Shown here piece by piece: positions 16,779 to 26,055 of a stretch of DNA of 51,084 nucleotides. The stretch comes from Methanoregulaceae archaeon (lineage in GTDB: Archaea; Halobacteriota; Methanomicrobia; Methanomicrobiales; Methanospirillaceae), in the NCBI GenBank assembly GCA_015660965.1, contig JACTVG010000011.1, forward strand, positions 1-51,084, read 5' to 3'. A model generated the notes under the pieces. The model was not told where the DNA came from, did not search any database, and saw only the letters and a list, made by a program, of their open reading frames with translations. The first letter of the stretch is position 1, and each line of letters opens with the position of its first letter. The position numbers were made by a program, and so were the translations under genes.

Positions 16779-18491
16779 TCACTGAGTCGCATCGACCTCT
16801 ATGGCATACGGGTTTGGTACAATGTGGTGCCCAAGTGCCTCATAGTTCGCTTGTGTCACGCTGTAGTATTTTATGAATTTCTCTTGGACATCACGCATGA
16901 CCTGCGGGTTCTCTTTAGTCTTTGCGTTGACCCAGAGAGTACGTTTGTGGCCATTGTTCACGACTTCGCCATTGGTTACGACCTCTATACCGCTCTTGAA
17001 TACATGTGCAGCCCTTGAGAATGCTGCTTCAATCTGGTCAGGAGCACTTGGCTTGTCTGGGTTGAAGTCGTACACAACAACATCCGCATCCATACCTGGT
17101 TTGAGTCCACCAAACATACTGGGGATACCAAGCGATTTTGCCGGACCCGCACGTGTCATCTGGGCAATGTCATAAAGCGAAAGCTCCCGATCCATACCTG
17201 CAATGTTGGTCGCAGAGACAACCTTGTCACTATTTTTAAATGCCTTAATTTGATCTTGGCGTGCCTTGTTCGACATCAACCACTTAATGACCCTCGGATA
17301 TCTCGTGAATGGACCTGCATTCGGATGATCTGTAGTAATGAAGCAGCGCATCGGGTCCTTGGCCATGAGTGCAAGTTCAAGCCCTATCGCCCACTGAATA
17401 CCACAAACTGAGATACTCGGACTGTAAATATACGGTACGATGCCCGCGGCAGTTTCGAGTTCCACGTCAACGTTGGCCCATTTGAGATGGTTTAATTCGG
17501 TCAGGTGGTGCTCGAACGGACCATCTGCGGTCATAGTTGTAGTTTCATCTAGTGTGACATTGCCAGTGTCGATGGTAACATTCTTTGCCTTGTTCACGAA
17601 ATCCATGATCTCTTTAGCTTTGGATTCGAAGTTTGCCCAAGTGTCCCCACCATAAGAGTGGAATTGCGTATGGGTAAGGTGCATTACCTGCTCCCGCCCA
17701 AACTTGTTCTTCGCTTTGTAACCAGCTGAAAGTTTGAGGGTGTCGAGCGTTGTTGTATAATTGCCTGGGTTTCCGAGATTGTTCGGGTGAATGTGTATTG
17801 AGTGAGGGAGACCGAGATATTCGTTCGCCTCAATCAGACCCTTAATGATCTCAGCAGGGGTAATGTCGAAATACGGCACAGGATCATCGACAGATAGGCA
17901 GTTCAGCCCCCATCCCCAAGCTTCAGTGCCACCTGGGTTTACAAGCTTTATTGCAAAACCCTTGGTTGCACGCAACAGCCAGGCACAGTATGCAGCCGTA
18001 TTCTCGATCTCTTTGTTCTTGAGATACTCCATCACAAACCAATTGTTGCCAAACACTGGATAAGCGCCCTCATCAATGATGGGAGTGTCACGCATTTCCT
18101 CATGCACATGGCGCGAGAAGAGTGGTGGCATTGCAGCTTCCATTGCAGTGGTGTATCCCATCTTTGCGTACTCATAGCCTGTCTTAAACGTAGTCGGAAT
18201 TGAGAATCCGCCTGCCATTCGGGTATTAGCCGTGGTGCTCTGGTAGGTGAAAAGTTTGTCTTCTGGGCGGTAAATTCTTCCAAGGTTTACCTTAGGACCA
18301 GCAATATGGGCGTGGATTTCAATAGCACCTGCCATGACCGTCTTGCCCTTTGCATCGATAACTTTTGCCTTGGACGAGACCTCACTATCCTTTATTATCT
18401 TGCCATCTTTAATGGCAATATCAGCTTTATCGCCCTTGATACCCTGTGTGGGGTCAAAGACGTGTCCGTTCTTGATGATATATTCTGACAT
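16779..18491 (-). CDS. fwdA: Formylmethanofuran dehydrogenase subunit A (amidohydrolase)
   Basis: 570 residues, an amidohydrolase-superfamily metalloenzyme that condenses formate with methanofuran. Visible metal-site motifs are EIHAHIAGPKV (HXH, ~residue 58), AIKLVNPGGTEAW with the probable carboxylated Lys (~178), SIHIHPNNLGN (~232), HLTHTQFHSYGG (~268) and FITTDHPNAGPFTRYPR with the catalytic Asp (~387). FwdA works with FwdB, linked by an internal channel. It starts two bases after the fwdB stop and ends nine bases before fwdC. Length is that of the family. Confidence 0.97.
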   Translation of the reverse strand: MSEYIIKNGHVFDPTQGIKGDKADIAIKDGKIIKDSEVSSKAKVIDAKGKTVMAGAIEIHAHIAGPKVNLGRIYRPEDKLFTYQSTTANTRMAGGFSIPTTFKTGYEYAKMGYTTAMEAAMPPLFSRHVHEEMRDTPIIDEGAYPVFGNNWFVMEYLKNKEIENTAAYCAWLLRATKGFAIKLVNPGGTEAWGWGLNCLSVDDPVPYFDITPAEIIKGLIEANEYLGLPHSIHIHPNNLGNPGNYTTTLDTLKLSAGYKAKNKFGREQVMHLTHTQFHSYGGDTWANFESKAKEIMDFVNKAKNVTIDTGNVTLDETTTMTADGPFEHHLTELNHLKWANVDVELETAAGIVPYIYSPSISVCGIQWAIGLELALMAKDPMRCFITTDHPNAGPFTRYPRVIKWLMSNKARQDQIKAFKNSDKVVSATNIAGMDRELSLYDIAQMTRAGPAKSLGIPSMFGGLKPGMDADVVVYDFNPDKPSAPDQIEAAFSRAAHVFKSGIEVVTNGEVVNNGHKRTLWVNAKTKENPQVMRDVQEKFIKYYSVTQANYEALGHHIVPNPYAIEVDATQ

Positions 18492-18493
18492 GA

Positions 18494-19810
18494 TTATGCC
18501 TTCCCCTTGAGCTGTTTCAGACGGTCGCGTACCTTGGTTAGGAACTCCTCATCAGTAAGCATACCGGCAGGTGGATCAACAACTTTACGCATATCAATCG
18601 GAACATTGTCCATGCGATAGGCGTTTCCCCCAACCTCAACGCCGACAAATGCAACAGGAACATGAAGTTTACTCACGCCCGAGGTTGGAGTCTGGTGGGG
18701 GTCAATACATACCGAGGGTATTTTGGCTATATGTTTTACGCAACTAATCGGGAAATGGGCACCTGGATCACTTGCAATCGTAAACATTGCATCCACTTCA
18801 CCCCGAGCGAGTAAATCGATCGAACTCGTATCACCCGGATTATAACGTGCAAATCCGCGGGTTAAATCAACAGAATACGGGAATCCGAACTGCCAGCCAA
18901 GTACTTCGCCTGACCCAGTCACATTGTAGTGACCCCGCATCGGCATGATTGAGAATTTCGTAAATTCATTGAGGTGCTTGGTGAGAGCGATGGCCTCATC
19001 GATGTTGTGATTCTTTGATAATGTTTGTGTCACACCCATACCGAAGAAGATGATCCCAAACCTGCCATTCTTACAAAGGTCAGCTGCTTCCCGGATCTTT
19101 GCCGCTGGAATACCTGCGACAACATCGGGTAGCCATTCATTGTTGAGTGCAACACGAAATGCATTGAGAAGTTCGTAATCTCGTCCTTGCTCTACTTGTA
19201 AGTGGACATCAGCGAGCTTTGCGGTATCCGTGACCCGTGGGTCGACGACAATCATTTTACGACTTTTCTGTCCCTTACCGGTGAAGAACCCGCGGGGGTA
19301 AATCGAATAGCGGGACATATGGCGGGGATGGGCGTGGGCCGGGTTGCATCCCCAGAAGAGGATACGATCTGCACGATTCTTGATTTCTCCAAGCGTACAG
19401 CTCGGAAGACCAATATCCTGTAAAGCAATGACTGTTGGTCCATGGCAGACCGCAGCAGTGTTGTCAACACAAGCGCCGGCCATTTCTGCAATCTCATGTC
19501 CAACACTCTGTGCTTCACAGTTTGTCGAGCTCCACCCATACATAAGGGGCTTTTTCGCGTTGGCAAGCATCTGTGCAGTGTATTCGACCGCTTCATCGTA
19601 GCTTACCTCTTTCCAACTACCATCAGGTTGTTTGAGTCGCGGGCGTGTAATCCGGTCCTTTGTCTGTGAGTGAAGGAACTTCTCAGTACCGATTACGCAG
19701 GCGTTGTATACCTCCTTGAGTTGTTTTCCGTCATCAGACACAACCACTTCAAGGTCATCGCATAGCGTTCCGCAGAATGGGCATACCACATCTGTCATTG
19801 TTTTGGTCAT
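18494..19810 (-). CDS. fwdB: Formylmethanofuran dehydrogenase subunit B (molybdopterin catalytic)
   Basis: 438 residues. An N-terminal [4Fe-4S] motif, VVCPFCGTLCDDLEV, is followed by NACVIG near residue 36. The active-site residue is Cys in AAVCHGPTVIALQD (~residue 119), so this is a cysteine rather than selenocysteine enzyme. WGCNPAHAHPRHMSRYS and VDPRVTDTAKLADV are molybdopterin-binding segments. The subunit reduces CO2 to formate at a tungsten or molybdenum bis-molybdopterin centre. It is one base after fwdD and two before fwdA. Confidence 0.97.
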   Translation of the reverse strand: MTKTMTDVVCPFCGTLCDDLEVVVSDDGKQLKEVYNACVIGTEKFLHSQTKDRITRPRLKQPDGSWKEVSYDEAVEYTAQMLANAKKPLMYGWSSTNCEAQSVGHEIAEMAGACVDNTAAVCHGPTVIALQDIGLPSCTLGEIKNRADRILFWGCNPAHAHPRHMSRYSIYPRGFFTGKGQKSRKMIVVDPRVTDTAKLADVHLQVEQGRDYELLNAFRVALNNEWLPDVVAGIPAAKIREAADLCKNGRFGIIFFGMGVTQTLSKNHNIDEAIALTKHLNEFTKFSIMPMRGHYNVTGSGEVLGWQFGFPYSVDLTRGFARYNPGDTSSIDLLARGEVDAMFTIASDPGAHFPISCVKHIAKIPSVCIDPHQTPTSGVSKLHVPVAFVGVEVGGNAYRMDNVPIDMRKVVDPPAGMLTDEEFLTKVRDRLKQLKGKA

Positions 19811-19811
19811 T

Positions 19812-20219
19812 TCACTTCACCTCGCACAATTTCTGAACAAGTTCTATACCGAGAAGTATCGGTTCTTTGATGGCGACTTCCACTTTAACTGGCGTACCTT
19901 TAAAGGTCGGCATTCCGGTTGAGTAGGTATTTGGGTTGACGATGGCATTTGCCCAAGGGCCCATCGGAATAAACCCTAGGCCGGGGTGTGGACCCTGTGT
20001 GGTCTCGATTGCTTTTACTACTACACTACCGTAATCGCTTGTAACACGTACGTTAGTATTCTTCCAGGCTCCCAGTTTCTTAAGATCAGATGGGTCGAGT
20101 TCGATAATACCGCAGGCAGTGCGGTAGGAGGGTTTCTCTTTACCACTTTCGATAGCTACGCCTTGCTGTATAGTGCGTCCCGAGATTAGATTCAAGTTAA
20201 TTGTTGCCACTGAGAACAC
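19812..20219 (-). CDS. fwdD: Formylmethanofuran dehydrogenase subunit D
   Basis: 135 residues, a molybdopterin-dinucleotide-binding beta-barrel subunit. Typical features are NLISGRTIQQGVAIESGKE near the N-terminus and GIIELDPSDLKKLGAWKNTN (~residue 36), then VVVKAIETTQGPHPGLGFIP (~65) and GPWANAIVNPNTYSTGMP (~87). It binds the pterin cofactor together with FwdB. It lies six bases downstream of mvhD and one base before fwdB. The placement of hdr/mvhD genes inside the fwd operon is notable. Confidence 0.95.
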   Translation of the reverse strand: MFSVATINLNLISGRTIQQGVAIESGKEKPSYRTACGIIELDPSDLKKLGAWKNTNVRVTSDYGSVVVKAIETTQGPHPGLGFIPMGPWANAIVNPNTYSTGMPTFKGTPVKVEVAIKEPILLGIELVQKLCEVK

Positions 20220-20225
20220 ACTCCG

Positions 20226-20651
20226 TTATTTATTGAACTCCTTGATTGGACTTGGCCCTAGTTCATTGATGGTCGTGACCACATCGGTTATGACTTTTCC
20301 CCATTTTGCTCCTTCAGATGCCGAGACAAAGGTCATTCTGAAGCGGCGGTCGTCAAGTCCAATGCTTTTCATCAGACGTTTAACCATAAACATCCGCTTT
20401 GCTCCTTTGAAGTTGCCCTCGAGATAGTGGCAATCTCCAAAATGACAGCCTGATACAAGAACACCATCCGCACCATCTGCAAAACATTTCAAGACAAAAA
20501 GTGCGTCAATACGTCCAGAGCACATTACACGAACGATTCGGACATCAGGTGGATACTGTATACGGCCACCACCGGCAAGGTCAGCACCAGCATATGAGCA
20601 CCAGTTGCAGAGAATACCAAGGATTTTGGGTTTCCACGTTTCATCTGCCAT
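20226..20651 (-). CDS. mvhD: MvhD-type electron-transfer iron-sulfur subunit
   Basis: 141 residues with five conserved Cys: ILCNWCSYAGADLAG (~residue 14), VMCSGRID (~44) and SGCHFGDCHY (~67). These bind the [2Fe-2S] cluster of MvhD, the small protein that passes electrons from a hydrogenase or formate dehydrogenase to HdrA. No hydrogenase subunit genes (mvhA, mvhG) are present in the window, so the electron donor is encoded elsewhere; formate dehydrogenase is plausible in this order. It starts directly at the end of hdrA and precedes fwdD. Confidence 0.95.
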   Translation of the reverse strand: MADETWKPKILGILCNWCSYAGADLAGGGRIQYPPDVRIVRVMCSGRIDALFVLKCFADGADGVLVSGCHFGDCHYLEGNFKGAKRMFMVKRLMKSIGLDDRRFRMTFVSASEGAKWGKVITDVVTTINELGPSPIKEFNK

Positions 20652-22802
20652 TTACCGTTCCCCCCCAAGGAAAAATGCATCGATTTGAGCAACGATCTGG
20701 GGCGTGGCAAAGTGGTTCATCCAAATTGCACCACCAGGGCAGAAACCACCGCAAGTACCACAACCTTTACACTTTGCTTCAGTGACCTCCATGACCTTAC
20801 GTCCGTCTTTCTCAACAAGAGCAAGAGCACTATATGGACAGAGGTTTACGCACATGCCACATCCTGCGCATTTTTCTTCAATACACATTGCGAAGTATGG
20901 TTCAAGTTCGACCTCTCCTTTGTGAATTGGAATACTAGCTGCAGAGGCAGCTCCTTCTGCCGATGAAACAGTGTCTGGGATATCTTTCGGTCCTTGACAG
21001 ACACCGGCAATGAAGACGCCGGCAGTTGTGGTTCCGCACGGGTTCAGCTTGGGGTGGGCTTCTAGCAGCCATCCATCACTCGAACACGAAACACCGAATA
21101 ATTTGCGTGTCCTATCGGTGTCCCATCCGGGCTGCACAGCTGCTGCGAGCACGACAAGATCGACTTCCATATCGACCGGCCGGTTGAGCAGTGTATCGTC
21201 CGCATAAACGTGCAGATTCTTCGTTGCTGGATCTTCGAGGATGTTTGCTACACGTCCGCGGATGAACTTAGCGCCTTCGTCTTGGATGCGGTAGTAAAAT
21301 TCCTCATACATCTTACCGAATGAACGTATGTCCATATAGAAGAGGTACGAGGCAACACCGGGAATCTTCTCATAAATTTGGTGTGCGTGCTTTAAGGAAT
21401 ACATGCAGCAGAATCTTGAACAGTACGGTTTGCCAATACCGGCATTGTCACGGGAGCCGGCGCAGAGCACGAATGCAACTCTCTTAGGCGTCTCACCATC
21501 ACTTGGGCGGATGAGGTGACCGCTGGTCGGACCGGATGCACAGATCAGTCGCTCGAATTCAAGGCTCGTGACGACATTCTCATAAGTCTTGTATCCCCAT
21601 TCAGTCTTCTTTTCAATCGGGAAAAGATCAAATCCTGTAGCAAGAATGGCGGTTCCGACCTTGACCTTGACAAATTCATCCTTTTGTTCGAGGTCGATTG
21701 CTTTCTTCTCACCGCATGCCGTTACACACAGACCACACTTAACACAGGAGTCCCAATCAATGGTATAGAGAAGTGGAACAACCTGTGGGTGATATATGTA
21801 AATTGCCTTCCGCGGTTTCATTCCCATCTCAAACGGATTGGGCTTGATGACCGGGCAGACCGGTTCACAGTCACCACAGCCATTGCAACCGCCGCCAACA
21901 ATACCCTTTGCCTCCGCTTCTGGCATCGACAGGACACCGCGGGCTTTTTTGCGGATGGTCACATCAAAGTTGCCAATAAACCCTTCGACAGATTCGACAT
22001 CGCAGTAGGTCATTAGTTCGATATTGGGACTTCTACCAACATCCACCATCTTTGGTGTCAGGATGCATTGCGAACAGTCGAGTGTCGGGAACGTTTTGTC
22101 GAGCTGGGACATGCGTCCACCGATACTCGGGCTCTTTTCGATGAGGTATGTCTTGATTCCAGCCGCCGCGAGATCGAGCGCTGCCTGCATTCCTGCAATA
22201 CCGGCACCGACAACCATTGCCGCTTTCTCAACAGACACTGTCTTCGGGGTGAGGTCCTGTAGGAGCGAGGCCTTAGCAACAGCGATACGTACAGCATCCT
22301 TTGCCTTTTCGGTAGCTGCCTCTTTGTCATGCATGTGCACCCACGCGTTTTGCTCGCGGATGTTTGCCATCTCAAACCGGAACGGGTTTAGGCCACCCTC
22401 CTTTGTTGCGGTTCTGAATGTCGGTTCGTGGAGACGCGGGGAACATGCAGCCACAACAGTTCCGGTGAGCTTTTGCTCTTTGATGGCGTCAGTAATTTTC
22501 TTTTGGCCCGGTGTGGAACAAATATACTGGTAGTTATCAGCATGGACCACATAGGGCAGGGTCTTTGCATACGCTTCAACCGCTTTGATATCAATCGAAC
22601 CGGCTATGTTGGTACCACAGTGACAGATGAATACGCCAATGCGTGGTTTAACCTTCGGCCCGGTTGTAACCGGAACCTTCGCGGGTGCCTGCGTTTTAGC
22701 TTCCATTTTTACTGGAGCTTCCTGTTTTACGGGGGCTTCGTGTTTGACTTCCTGCTTCTTTGCTTCTGTTTTCTTAGTACTTGCTTTCTTCTTTTCTGCC
22801 AT
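20652..22802 (-). CDS. hdrA: Heterodisulfide reductase subunit A
   Basis: About 716 residues. The core begins near residue 53 (RIGVFICHCGTNIAG) and holds the FAD-binding GAGIAGMQAALDLA motif (~165). The family cysteine segments DCSQCILTPKM (~205) and GCNGCGDCEPVCP (~270) follow, then CVKCGLCVTACG, and two C-terminal ferredoxin motifs CAGCGMCVNLCP and CKGCGTCGGFCP. HdrA is the flavin electron-bifurcating subunit coupling heterodisulfide reduction to ferredoxin or Fwd reduction. I start at 22802 (MAEKKKAST) with GAGGTGAGAAAG upstream; an ATG at 22862 would overlap hdrB. Residues 1-52 form an unusual Lys/Ala/Pro/Glu-rich tail. Confidence 0.96.
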   Translation of the reverse strand: MAEKKKASTKKTEAKKQEVKHEAPVKQEAPVKMEAKTQAPAKVPVTTGPKVKPRIGVFICHCGTNIAGSIDIKAVEAYAKTLPYVVHADNYQYICSTPGQKKITDAIKEQKLTGTVVAACSPRLHEPTFRTATKEGGLNPFRFEMANIREQNAWVHMHDKEAATEKAKDAVRIAVAKASLLQDLTPKTVSVEKAAMVVGAGIAGMQAALDLAAAGIKTYLIEKSPSIGGRMSQLDKTFPTLDCSQCILTPKMVDVGRSPNIELMTYCDVESVEGFIGNFDVTIRKKARGVLSMPEAEAKGIVGGGCNGCGDCEPVCPVIKPNPFEMGMKPRKAIYIYHPQVVPLLYTIDWDSCVKCGLCVTACGEKKAIDLEQKDEFVKVKVGTAILATGFDLFPIEKKTEWGYKTYENVVTSLEFERLICASGPTSGHLIRPSDGETPKRVAFVLCAGSRDNAGIGKPYCSRFCCMYSLKHAHQIYEKIPGVASYLFYMDIRSFGKMYEEFYYRIQDEGAKFIRGRVANILEDPATKNLHVYADDTLLNRPVDMEVDLVVLAAAVQPGWDTDRTRKLFGVSCSSDGWLLEAHPKLNPCGTTTAGVFIAGVCQGPKDIPDTVSSAEGAASAASIPIHKGEVELEPYFAMCIEEKCAGCGMCVNLCPYSALALVEKDGRKVMEVTEAKCKGCGTCGGFCPGGAIWMNHFATPQIVAQIDAFFLGGER

Positions 22803-22812
22803 CTTTCTCACC

Positions 22813-23730
22813 TCACAGGACCTTTTGCAGGAATGGCTCACAGCTGATCCCATGAAGATCAAGCCCGAGGTCCTGCGGACTCATTCCCTGCGCCAGTCCT
22901 AAAAGCTCAGCATAGTGCAGGACGGGGAGATCGTACGTAACACCAAATTTTTCCTTAATTTCAATTTGGCCGCGGTCGAACTGGAGCTGACAGAACGGGC
23001 AGATATCCGTCAGTGCATCCACCTTGACCTCTTTGAGGTTGATCATCTTCTCGTTGGTGATATCCAGCGAGTGCACGATATCGTATCCTCGGACACCGCC
23101 ACCAGCACCACAACACTGCATCTTGTTCCGGTACTCCACCGGTGTTGCGCCAAGAGCGGCAACCAGCTCTTCCATCCAGGTCGGGTGTTCGGTATTCAGC
23201 ATTGACTCCTTTTCGAATTCCCGGTCCTTGTGGGGCTTCATCAGGTGACAGCCATAATGGACAGCGATGCGTGCCCCTTTGAGTGGGTTGGTGACGCTGT
23301 CGCGGACTTTCTGGACACCAATGAACCTTTCATTGTAGAGAAGTTCTGCAGTATGGTAGACATTGATAGTGCCCTTATACTCCATGTCGAGTTCTTTGAG
23401 CACCTCATTGACGCCATCTTTAAGGTCCTTGTTGTGCTTGAGCTTGTGGTTGACCTCCCAGATGGACTTATAACACCCGTTGCAGAGTAGGGCGATGTCC
23501 ATCTTCATTTGTTCAGCGAGGACTAGGTTTCGGGCTGCCATTGCATAGAATACATTGAGGTCGATTGAACCGAATGCGCCGGGTGCCGGGCAGCAGCTTG
23601 CACCCTTAAGGGGTACCAGATCAACACCGAGTTTTTTCATGGCCTTGATGGATGCGGCTTCGCAGCCAGGGTACCGGTTCGGGGCAATACAGCCAAGATA
23701 GAATGCGAACGTGTGTTTTGCTTCTGACAT
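22813..23730 (-). CDS. hdrB: Heterodisulfide reductase subunit B
   Basis: 305 residues with two CCG domains. The first has YLGCIAPNRYPGCE (~residue 12) and GASCCPAPG (~45) followed by LCNGCYKS. The second has HYGCHLMKP (~155) and MQCCGAGGG (~205), then DICPFCQLQ. These bind the two noncubane [4Fe-4S] clusters that cleave the CoM-S-S-CoB heterodisulfide. It partners with HdrC upstream (six-base gap) and HdrA downstream. The pattern of CX31-39CCX35-36CXXC is satisfied by eye. Confidence 0.97.
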   Translation of the reverse strand: MSEAKHTFAFYLGCIAPNRYPGCEAASIKAMKKLGVDLVPLKGASCCPAPGAFGSIDLNVFYAMAARNLVLAEQMKMDIALLCNGCYKSIWEVNHKLKHNKDLKDGVNEVLKELDMEYKGTINVYHTAELLYNERFIGVQKVRDSVTNPLKGARIAVHYGCHLMKPHKDREFEKESMLNTEHPTWMEELVAALGATPVEYRNKMQCCGAGGGVRGYDIVHSLDITNEKMINLKEVKVDALTDICPFCQLQFDRGQIEIKEKFGVTYDLPVLHYAELLGLAQGMSPQDLGLDLHGISCEPFLQKVL

Positions 23731-23736
23731 GGTATC

Positions 23737-24318
23737 TTACCCCTCCCTCTCCTTGACAATTCGGTCAGCATTTGCCTTCAGTTTGTAGTGGTCCAAAATC
23801 TTCTGGATTCCCTTAACATATTCAGGATACATATGGGTTGTTGGCGGATCACGGGTGAGACCGAGTCTCTCACGTGCCGCTCTATTAACATCATTATTTG
23901 GCACACCATGTCCAGAACTATAAATCGCCTGAACGGTTTTTAGGAAGTTGACCGGTATTATATCCCTCTTAAATGCGAGGTTTCTCATTGCCATAATTAC
24001 ATCTGTTGGTGCGATATCGCGTGGGCATCTATCTGTACAGCTGTAACAAGTCGTACATAACCACAGATCCGGATCTGTCAACGCTTCATTTTCTAATCCA
24101 AGCACAGCTCTCCGCATAAAATGACGGATCCTGTACGTGCTACGAGGTGCGGATGGGCATGACCCAGTGCATGTACCGCACTGAAAACACATGTGTGCGA
24201 TGGTGCGTGAAATTGCCTTTACTTTCGGGAGAAATTCAGGATTTGAATCCTCACGGTAATATCGCTGATCATGGAGCTTTTTCTCCAGTGCTTCTGGATA
24301 ACCTTTTTTCCTTACCAT
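23737..24318 (-). CDS. hdrC: Heterodisulfide reductase subunit C
   Basis: 193 residues with two [4Fe-4S] ferredoxin motifs, CFQCGTCTGSCP (~residue 43) and CTTCYSCTDRCP (~88). The soluble HdrC delivers electrons from HdrA to the catalytic HdrB. There is no membrane segment, so this is the cytoplasmic HdrABC type. It lies nine bases after the polyferredoxin gene and six before hdrB. Confidence 0.96.
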   Translation of the reverse strand: MVRKKGYPEALEKKLHDQRYYREDSNPEFLPKVKAISRTIAHMCFQCGTCTGSCPSAPRSTYRIRHFMRRAVLGLENEALTDPDLWLCTTCYSCTDRCPRDIAPTDVIMAMRNLAFKRDIIPVNFLKTVQAIYSSGHGVPNNDVNRAARERLGLTRDPPTTHMYPEYVKGIQKILDHYKLKANADRIVKEREG

Positions 24319-24327
24319 GGTGTCGCC

Positions 24328-25500
24328 TCACACCTTTCCCATTTCCTTCAGAGAAACCTGTCCAGTAATATCCTCTTTAACCTTCGAAGTTCTCTTGGTG
24401 AAGAGTTTTTCCTTAATCTTTTTGAACAGGTCAGTCTCGGTACCTTTCATGCGCACGCCAGTTCTTTGCATGATGATAATATCCTCACCTGGGCATGCAT
24501 TTACACATGCACCGCACAAAATGCAGAAATCTTTGTTAACTGCGATGGTGGATTCGATCTCGTGCTTCATCTCGGCCGCGGGTTTTGGAGTTGGGAGATA
24601 GATCGCATTTGCCGGGCAGATCTCAGCACACGTGGAGCAGCCACCAGGACATTTTTCGGCGTGGAATTCAATATCCCCTTCAAAGATTTTCTCGACAGTA
24701 ATTGCTTCGGGGGGGCAGTTCCGTGAACACCACTGACAGGTACAACAGTTATCTTGGATAATGTCGACTTTACCATCAACCTTATCTGAGATAATCTCTC
24801 GTTCAACGATGATACATTCTTCAGGACAAGCTTCGACACAAACTTTACATGCATCGCATTTTGTCTCATCCCAGATGACATCGCCTTCGACTTTACCACT
24901 TTCAGCAGTGAATTCTTTGTGCTTTACAACGATTGCCGGACAAAGGGCACCGCAAAGACCGCAATATGTGCATTTCTCTTTATCGACGGTAAAAGTCGTC
25001 TTCGTCTTGATTGCGGTTTGACGTTCTTTCGCATTTAAAACAGGTTCCTTGTATGTACTTTCATAAGCAGGGACATCGCGATTAATGGCTTCACGTGGAC
25101 AAACTTCTTCGCAGATTGTACACTTGACACACTTCTCATTATCGATCTCTGCCTTCATATCATACTGGGGGAACCCCTCCTTTTCAATGATGGGGAGCCT
25201 TTCCTGTCCGTCTACCTTCAGAGTCAATGCATTGAACGGGCACATGATAACGCAGACCCCACAATACGAGCACTTGACCTCGTCAACATCTATAGGGGCA
25301 GCGTAGTCAATGGCACCACGCTTTGCAGCTCCAACGAGACCGAGCACAATGGCTTCTTCGGGGCATGCTTCAACGCAGATGCCACATCCGGTGCAAGTCT
25401 CTGAATTTAGAACTAGGTTGTTAACGGTCTGAAGGAGACGCTGCTCCATCACAACGTTTAAACCATCTCTCTTTTTTGAAAACTTTGGAAACAATGGCAT
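24328..25500 (-). CDS. fwdF: Formylmethanofuran dehydrogenase polyferredoxin subunit F
   Basis: 390 residues containing eight cysteine motifs, among them CTGCGICVEACP, CSYCGVCVIMCP, CVKCTICEEVCP, CTYCGLCGALCP, CDACKVCVEACP and CCTCQWCSRNCP. The other two are CPGGCSTCAEICP and CILCGACVNACP. Each can bind a [4Fe-4S] cluster, matching the eight-cluster FwdF that wires the formylmethanofuran dehydrogenase to Hdr. The seventh motif has an extra Gly (CPGGC), a small deviation. It follows the small ferredoxin fwdG by 23 bases and precedes hdrC by nine, consistent with a physical Fwd-Hdr connection. Confidence 0.93.
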   Translation of the reverse strand: MPLFPKFSKKRDGLNVVMEQRLLQTVNNLVLNSETCTGCGICVEACPEEAIVLGLVGAAKRGAIDYAAPIDVDEVKCSYCGVCVIMCPFNALTLKVDGQERLPIIEKEGFPQYDMKAEIDNEKCVKCTICEEVCPREAINRDVPAYESTYKEPVLNAKERQTAIKTKTTFTVDKEKCTYCGLCGALCPAIVVKHKEFTAESGKVEGDVIWDETKCDACKVCVEACPEECIIVEREIISDKVDGKVDIIQDNCCTCQWCSRNCPPEAITVEKIFEGDIEFHAEKCPGGCSTCAEICPANAIYLPTPKPAAEMKHEIESTIAVNKDFCILCGACVNACPGEDIIIMQRTGVRMKGTETDLFKKIKEKLFTKRTSKVKEDITGQVSLKEMGKV

Positions 25501-25523
25501 ATTTTAACCCTCACGCTGTTCCT

Positions 25524-25790
25524 CTATTGTACCTTTGCCTGAACTCTGGACTCCCAGGGTCCTGTCAGCTTAATAACATCGTGCGGACATGCCTCGACAC
25601 AAACGCCACAACCGGCGCAGAGCTCACCTTTAAAGTCAAGAACAACAGATTTTCCGTCCTTAACTTTGTAGATCTTGTCTTTTGATGAAGGATCTACCGT
25701 GTGCAGCTCCAATGCGTCCACAGGACACGCAACAACACAATTGTTACAGCCGGTACAATTTTCTATGTTTATATGCACTGCAAATGTCAT
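25524..25790 (-). CDS. fwdG: Formylmethanofuran dehydrogenase ferredoxin subunit G
   Basis: 88 residues with two [4Fe-4S] motifs: CTGCNNCVVACPVDALELH (~residue 12) and CAGCGVCVEACPHDVIKL (~58). As the first gene of the operon and adjacent to the polyferredoxin it is best called FwdG/FmdG. It likely carries electrons between FwdF and FwdB. Generic 2[4Fe-4S] ferredoxin function is the alternative. Promoter elements lie 90-110 bases upstream. Confidence 0.88.
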   Translation of the reverse strand: MTFAVHINIENCTGCNNCVVACPVDALELHTVDPSSKDKIYKVKDGKSVVLDFKGELCAGCGVCVEACPHDVIKLTGPWESRVQAKVQ

Positions 25791-25878
25791 TTTTTTTCAC
25801 GCACCAGCTATAATCGATTCTAAAAATCGACTATCACAAGATGGTTAAGAAATGTAGATAAATGTTCTGAAATTACAT

Positions 25879-25902
25879 GGTATATATACAAAAAAATATA
25901 CC
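25879..25902 (-). promoter_or_regulatory. TATA region with inverted repeat upstream of the fwd-hdr operon
   Basis: GGTATAT at 25879 is repeated in inverted form as ATATACC ending at 25902, with a 10-base A-rich centre. TATATATA (25881-25888) is a candidate TATA box on the minus strand, ~91 bases before fwdG. An overlapping symmetric arm could be a regulator site. The region lies between the divergent fwdG and ftr genes. Confidence 0.4.
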
Positions 25903-26055
25903 TATTTTTTAAATTAGTAAACTTAGTCATTGGTAAATGTTAATTTCTTTTATTTTACTTTTTGCCCTATTTTTTATGCGCTAAAAATTCTTAGATTAAT
26001 TTAGAAAATTTATTCTATAGTTATCATTCAACTGTTGTGGTACCGGAGGTTATTT

